This document shows positions 61,724-64,000 of a DNA stretch of 64,000 bases, piece by piece; positions within the stretch are counted from its first letter, which is position 1, and the number at the start of each line of letters is the position of its first letter. The translations under genes were made by a program, and so were the position numbers. The stretch comes from HGM04593 sp045634085 (GTDB taxonomy: Bacteria; Bacteroidota; Bacteroidia; Bacteroidales; Bacteroidaceae), in contig JAZQZM010000015.1 of assembly GCA_045634085.1 (NCBI GenBank), positions 1 through 64,000 of the forward strand, read 5' to 3'. Under the pieces are notes generated by a model. It did no database searches and was not told where the DNA came from. It saw only the letters and a program-made list of their open reading frames with translations.

Positions 61724-61876
61724 GTACATGGTTGTAAATATTTAACCAACAGGTTGTTTGTCAATGTGGATGAAGTCTGTTCCGGATAAATAATATAACA
61801 AAGACAAGTATCGTGATATGTGTCTTTTATGCAGGTAAGCTCCAATAGCCTATGGGAATCTTTAGGAAGGCAAATT

Positions 61877-62353
61877 GTAGATTGTAATGGGGCTTGTGAC
61901 CCTTGTCAAGCCCCCCAAGAACGAGATTGTCACCATACCCAATTCACACGTTATCTCCTCGCTGACCACCAATTACAGTTCATCGACGCAGGAGTATGGA
62001 CTTATTATACACACCGATGTCACTTTCGGTTACGAAGTCCCCTGGGAACAGGTACACCAGCTTATGATACAGGCTGCTCTTGCAACACAGCATATCGAGT
62101 CCGATCCTGCTCCTTTTGTGTTGCAGACAAAACTGGACGATTGGTACGTTGTATACCAGATAAATGCCTACACCCGCCAGCCCGAGAAAATGGCAACCAT
62201 CTACTCCGATCTTCACCAGCATATCCAGGACCTCTTCAACGAGGCCGGCATTGAGATAATGTCACCCCATTTCATGGTGTACGTCAGGCCGAGAGGGTAT
62301 TCATGCCCGATGAGTATCTGCAGCCAAAAGAGAAGAACGAAGGCAAGAAGTGA
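61877..62353 (+). pseudogene. mscS (small-conductance mechanosensitive channel) 3' remnant
   Basis: From ~61877 the frame encodes the C-terminal cytoplasmic part of an MscS-type channel (GLVTLVKPPKNEIVTIPNSH, SSTQEYGLIIHTDVTFGYEV, FNEAGIEIMSPHF). The whole transmembrane region is missing; a TAG lies three codons before the first usable ATG (61887). Near 62275-62285 the frame shifts: the expected ending RQAERVFMPDEYLQPKEK continues in another frame to a TGA at 62351-62353. Truncated and frameshifted, so non-functional. Confidence 0.8.
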
Positions 62354-62370
62354 GAGCAGATAGCAGTATA

Positions 62371-62406
62371 GAAGTAAGCGTTACAGGATTCTGTAACGCT
62401 TACTTC
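62371..62406. terminator. Palindromic terminator at the end of the toxin-immunity array
   Basis: GAAGTAAGCGTTACAG (62371-62386), GATT, CTGTAACGCTTACTTC (62391-62406): a perfect 16-bp stem 14 bases beyond the immunity gene's stop. No long T run on either strand. Confidence 0.65.
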
Positions 62407-62420
62407 TAATGTTAATTATG

Positions 62421-62876
62421 CTACTCTTCGTATATATGAACATATCTATTTTCATCTAGAATGAATTTCTGCTCAAAAGGATAGATATATTTATTTTCTG
62501 GTATTTGGGGTGGTGTAATTTTTATCTTATCTACTTCTACAACGGAGTATGCTTCTACGGTATTATTATTTATAAAAAGGATTGTAGTTAACGAATCAAA
62601 CATCGTCTTTTTGTCACATATGCTTCTTAATCTATCCGACATCTTCAAGTTGACAAAATCTTCTCTTTCTGTATTAAAATATGGATAAACCAAAAATATA
62701 CTGTCATACTTTTCTTTGCAATAATCAACAAAGGTGAATGGCTTGCCAATTGCTTGCTTTTCAAGTTGAAGTTCTAGTTTTGGCTCGGTTGGATTGCAAC
62801 CTATAAATAATAGCATGCCGATAGTGAATGTGACTAAGCTATTCAAGAATTTTAAGCCTTCCATTGTTCGCTGCAT
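62421..62876 (-). CDS. Predicted immunity lipoprotein, second copy
   Basis: A 151-residue (or 147 from the ATG at 62864) lipoprotein with a signal ending LLFIGC. Its body is clearly paralogous to the protein encoded at 62931-63425: both share LELQLEKQ, KPFTF.DYCKE.YDSIFLVYPYFN, STILFIN-like TTILFIN and a C-terminal FPIDQKFIMD/YPFEQKFILD strand. It overlaps by 26 bp (from the second ATG) the toxin-tail stub, as its paralogue overlaps the full toxin gene. An immunity role is inferred from this arrangement only. Confidence 0.65.
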   Translation of the reverse strand: MQRTMEGLKFLNSLVTFTIGMLLFIGCNPTEPKLELQLEKQAIGKPFTFVDYCKEKYDSIFLVYPYFNTEREDFVNLKMSDRLRSICDKKTMFDSLTTILFINNNTVEAYSVVEVDKIKITPPQIPENKYIYPFEQKFILDENRYVHIYEE

Positions 62877-62925
62877 TTATTACATGTTTTAACAGTTCGT
62901 TTTCATCCCAGCCATTGATAATGGC
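62839..62925 (-). pseudogene. C-terminal stub of a second toxin gene
   Basis: The minus strand encodes AIINGWDENELLKH VINAANNGRLKILE (split here for reading) and then TAG. This aligns without gaps to the last 28 residues of the toxin-like protein at 63388-63918, with 20 identities, including AIINGW and VINAANNG. Upstream the match stops at the end of the preceding immunity gene, so the rest of the toxin is deleted. No start codon. Confidence 0.8.
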
Positions 62926-62930
62926 AAATA

Positions 62931-63425
62931 TTACTCATTGTGAATATGAATATTTCTTTCCTTGTCCATTATAAACTTCTGGTCGATTGGGAAGATATAA
63001 TGTTTTTCAACTTCTCTTGCATTAAAGCCTGCATTAGCAGTTGCTATAATTGAATAAGCCTTAACAATGCCTCTGTTTATAAAAAGTATAGTAGAGTATG
63101 AATCGGATAGAGCGTTTGATTCACAAATATCTTTTAGCCTGCAAGACATCCTGATATTTTTAAAATCCTTTTTTTCTATATTGAAATATGGATAAACCAA
63201 GAATATACTGTCATATCTTTCTTTGCAATAGTCTGCAAATGTAAATGGTTTATCAAATACTTGCTTTTCAAGTTGAAGCTCAAGTCTCTGCTCTTGAGGT
63301 GGAATTATTCCAAATGTGTTCAAAATATTTATAATCTTGTTGCAACTTGTAAACAGGAAGGCGGCGATGAGAATGAGAAAGAGTCTCTTAAAATTCAATT
63401 TGTAATGTTCCATTGTTAGCGGCAT
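62931..63425 (-). CDS. Predicted immunity lipoprotein, first copy
   Basis: A 164-residue (160 from the ATG at 63413) lipoprotein; the signal MEHYKLNFKRLFLILIAAFLFTSC gives a lipid-carrying Cys. The mature part is paralogous to the 62421-62876 protein. The second ATG overlaps the toxin-like gene's end by 26 bp, so translation is coupled. Lipid anchoring places it outside the cytoplasm, which would suit an immunity protein guarding against an envelope- or periplasm-acting toxin. I recognise no known family. Confidence 0.7.
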   Translation of the reverse strand: MPLTMEHYKLNFKRLFLILIAAFLFTSCNKIINILNTFGIIPPQEQRLELQLEKQVFDKPFTFADYCKERYDSIFLVYPYFNIEKKDFKNIRMSCRLKDICESNALSDSYSTILFINRGIVKAYSIIATANAGFNAREVEKHYIFPIDQKFIMDKERNIHIHNE

Positions 63426-63918
63426 TTATTACTTTGTTTAAAAGTTCTACTTCATTCCAACCATTTATTATAGCTTGGTTGCCTAAATGGTATCCTACTG
63501 CATTATTATGTAGGTCCATTGCTTTTGCTCTATTATTTGGTATATCTTCGTGTGTGTCACCAAACTCTTTTGCGAGTGGTGAGTTATAACCCGCAGAAAC
63601 TTGGTTTAGTGCACACCAATAACAATGACGGATTGCGTCTCCATATCCATCTTCTGTGCCATCAAAATGCATCGTTGCTTTGAATGCTTTTTCTCTATTT
63701 TTTTTTATCTCTATGGCTAAAAATGGGTGCTTAAAAGATAATGTTTTTTCTTTTTCGGTTAGCTGGTTGTAGACCTTCTTGTAATCTTTGTACTTGTCAC
63801 TGATGGGGTCATAACCATCTTCTTGCGGTGGGAAGTTTCCTTCATTCCAATTATCATACGCTCTTGCTCTCTCAAAAATGTTTGGTATTCTCTGGCCGTT
63901 GTTAACAAAGTTACTCAT
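63388..63918 (-). CDS. DUF6973-like toxin-type protein lacking a trafficking domain
   Basis: A 176-residue protein without signal peptide. Residues ~85-176 carry a spaced pattern of likely active-site residues: D94, R97-H98, W101, H123-E124 and MDLHNN (D135, H137, N138-N139), G142. This fits the DUF6973-type domain found at C-termini of large polymorphic toxins and wall-associated proteins; its chemistry is, to my knowledge, unsettled. The first ~80 residues are a hydrophilic linker. Directly followed by an overlapping lipoprotein gene, as toxin-immunity pairs are. Toxicity is inferred. Confidence 0.68.
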   Translation of the reverse strand: MSNFVNNGQRIPNIFERARAYDNWNEGNFPPQEDGYDPISDKYKDYKKVYNQLTEKEKTLSFKHPFLAIEIKKNREKAFKATMHFDGTEDGYGDAIRHCYWCALNQVSAGYNSPLAKEFGDTHEDIPNNRAKAMDLHNNAVGYHLGNQAIINGWNEVELLNKVINAANNGTLQIEF

Positions 63919-63944
63919 AATTATTACACTTTAAAATTACAATG

Positions 63945-63972
63945 CAAAATTACCGTATAACCTTTTCTGCAA
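63945..63972 (-). promoter_or_regulatory. Promoter of the toxin-immunity array
   Basis: Minus-strand TTG (63972-63970), 17 bases, TAATTTTG (63952-63945), ~27 bases before the toxin ATG. The array thus has its own promoter, and the toxin-like frame is not the tail of a longer gene. Confidence 0.6.
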
Positions 63973-64000
63973 GGTTGCTGAATTGCCACTTTTAAGCAAA

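Noticed and set aside
61820..62254. 144-codon plus-strand frame overlapping the mscS remnant
   Set aside because: The other frame aligns to MscS over >100 residues; this one matches nothing and is Cys/His-rich noise.
61887..62363. Reading the mscS-like frame as an intact short gene
   Set aside because: It lacks all membrane helices, an in-frame stop precedes its ATG, and the conserved C-terminus continues in another frame.
1..64000. tRNA, rRNA, riboswitch or transposase genes
   Set aside because: I found no cloverleaf, rRNA motif, known riboswitch core or transposase motif on either strand by eye; a tRNAscan/Infernal run would settle this.

Overview
This window is chromosomal DNA from a Bacteroidota bacterium, almost certainly order Bacteroidales. 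The reasons are: promoters of the TTG / TAnnTTTG type; a complete porP-gldK-gldL-gldM-gldN locus (type IX secretion, T9SS); lipoproteins with an acidic SDDD export signal after the lipid-carrying cysteine; PCMD, GH109-like and PorT-type barrel proteins; and a succinate-type CoA transferase. The genus cannot be fixed from sequence alone; a gut Prevotellaceae or Muribaculaceae-like lineage would fit. I see no rRNA, tRNA, CRISPR array, transposase or prophage gene.

Layout. 1-5.0 kb: the end of a DUF3472 protein, a secreted GH109-like Gfo/Idh/MocA oxidoreductase with an Ala/Lys-rich tail, and two overlapping genes for unknown secreted proteins. 5.4-10.8 kb: an aromatic amino acid operon (DAHP synthase, tyrA, aroB, aroA, pheA), followed by a cluster of palindromic intergenic repeats. 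11.1-18.7 kb: a leftward iron and cytochrome-c locus (porin, imelysin lipoprotein, di-haem oxidoreductase lipoprotein, fused CcsBA). It diverges from a regulator that joins a RIC/hemerythrin di-iron sensor to a LuxR helix-turn-helix. 18.7-21.6 kb: aroQ, nnr and a BASS-like transporter, overlapping by 4 bp at each junction. 21.7-25 kb: mfd on the minus strand. 25-28.4 kb: thioesterase, small membrane protein, CoA transferase, SpoU methyltransferase and a conserved small protein. 28.6-36.8 kb: MsbA-like exporter, LOG protein, PfkB kinase, and an RND efflux pair whose adaptor has a histidine-rich segment. 37-40.4 kb: a small T9SS-cargo-like protein and a large beta-helix Cthe_2159-type protein. 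40.5-49.2 kb: nadK (minus), then pdxJ-exbB-exbD-tonB-DJ-1, ispD-recG, ndk and an M23/LysM peptidase. 49.2-55.9 kb: a PorT-like barrel and the T9SS core locus (minus). 56.2-59.2 kb: a minus-strand operon of a PCMD lipoprotein, a barrel and a two-repeat calycin-like protein with a T9SS C-terminal signal. 59.4-61.5 kb: a STAS-kinase fusion followed 5 bp later by a tyrosine phosphatase lipoprotein. 61.9-62.4 kb: a decayed mscS remnant.

The most unusual part is the right end (62.4-63.95 kb, minus strand). A small DUF6973-like toxin-type protein with no trafficking domain overlaps by 26 bp a predicted immunity lipoprotein. Directly after it comes a stub of about 28 codons that matches the toxin's C-terminus in 20 of 28 residues. 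That stub again overlaps by 26 bp a second, paralogous immunity lipoprotein. This looks like an array of duplicated toxin-tail/immunity cassettes from which one toxin body has been deleted. The second notable item is the hemerythrin-LuxR regulator next to the haem and iron locus.
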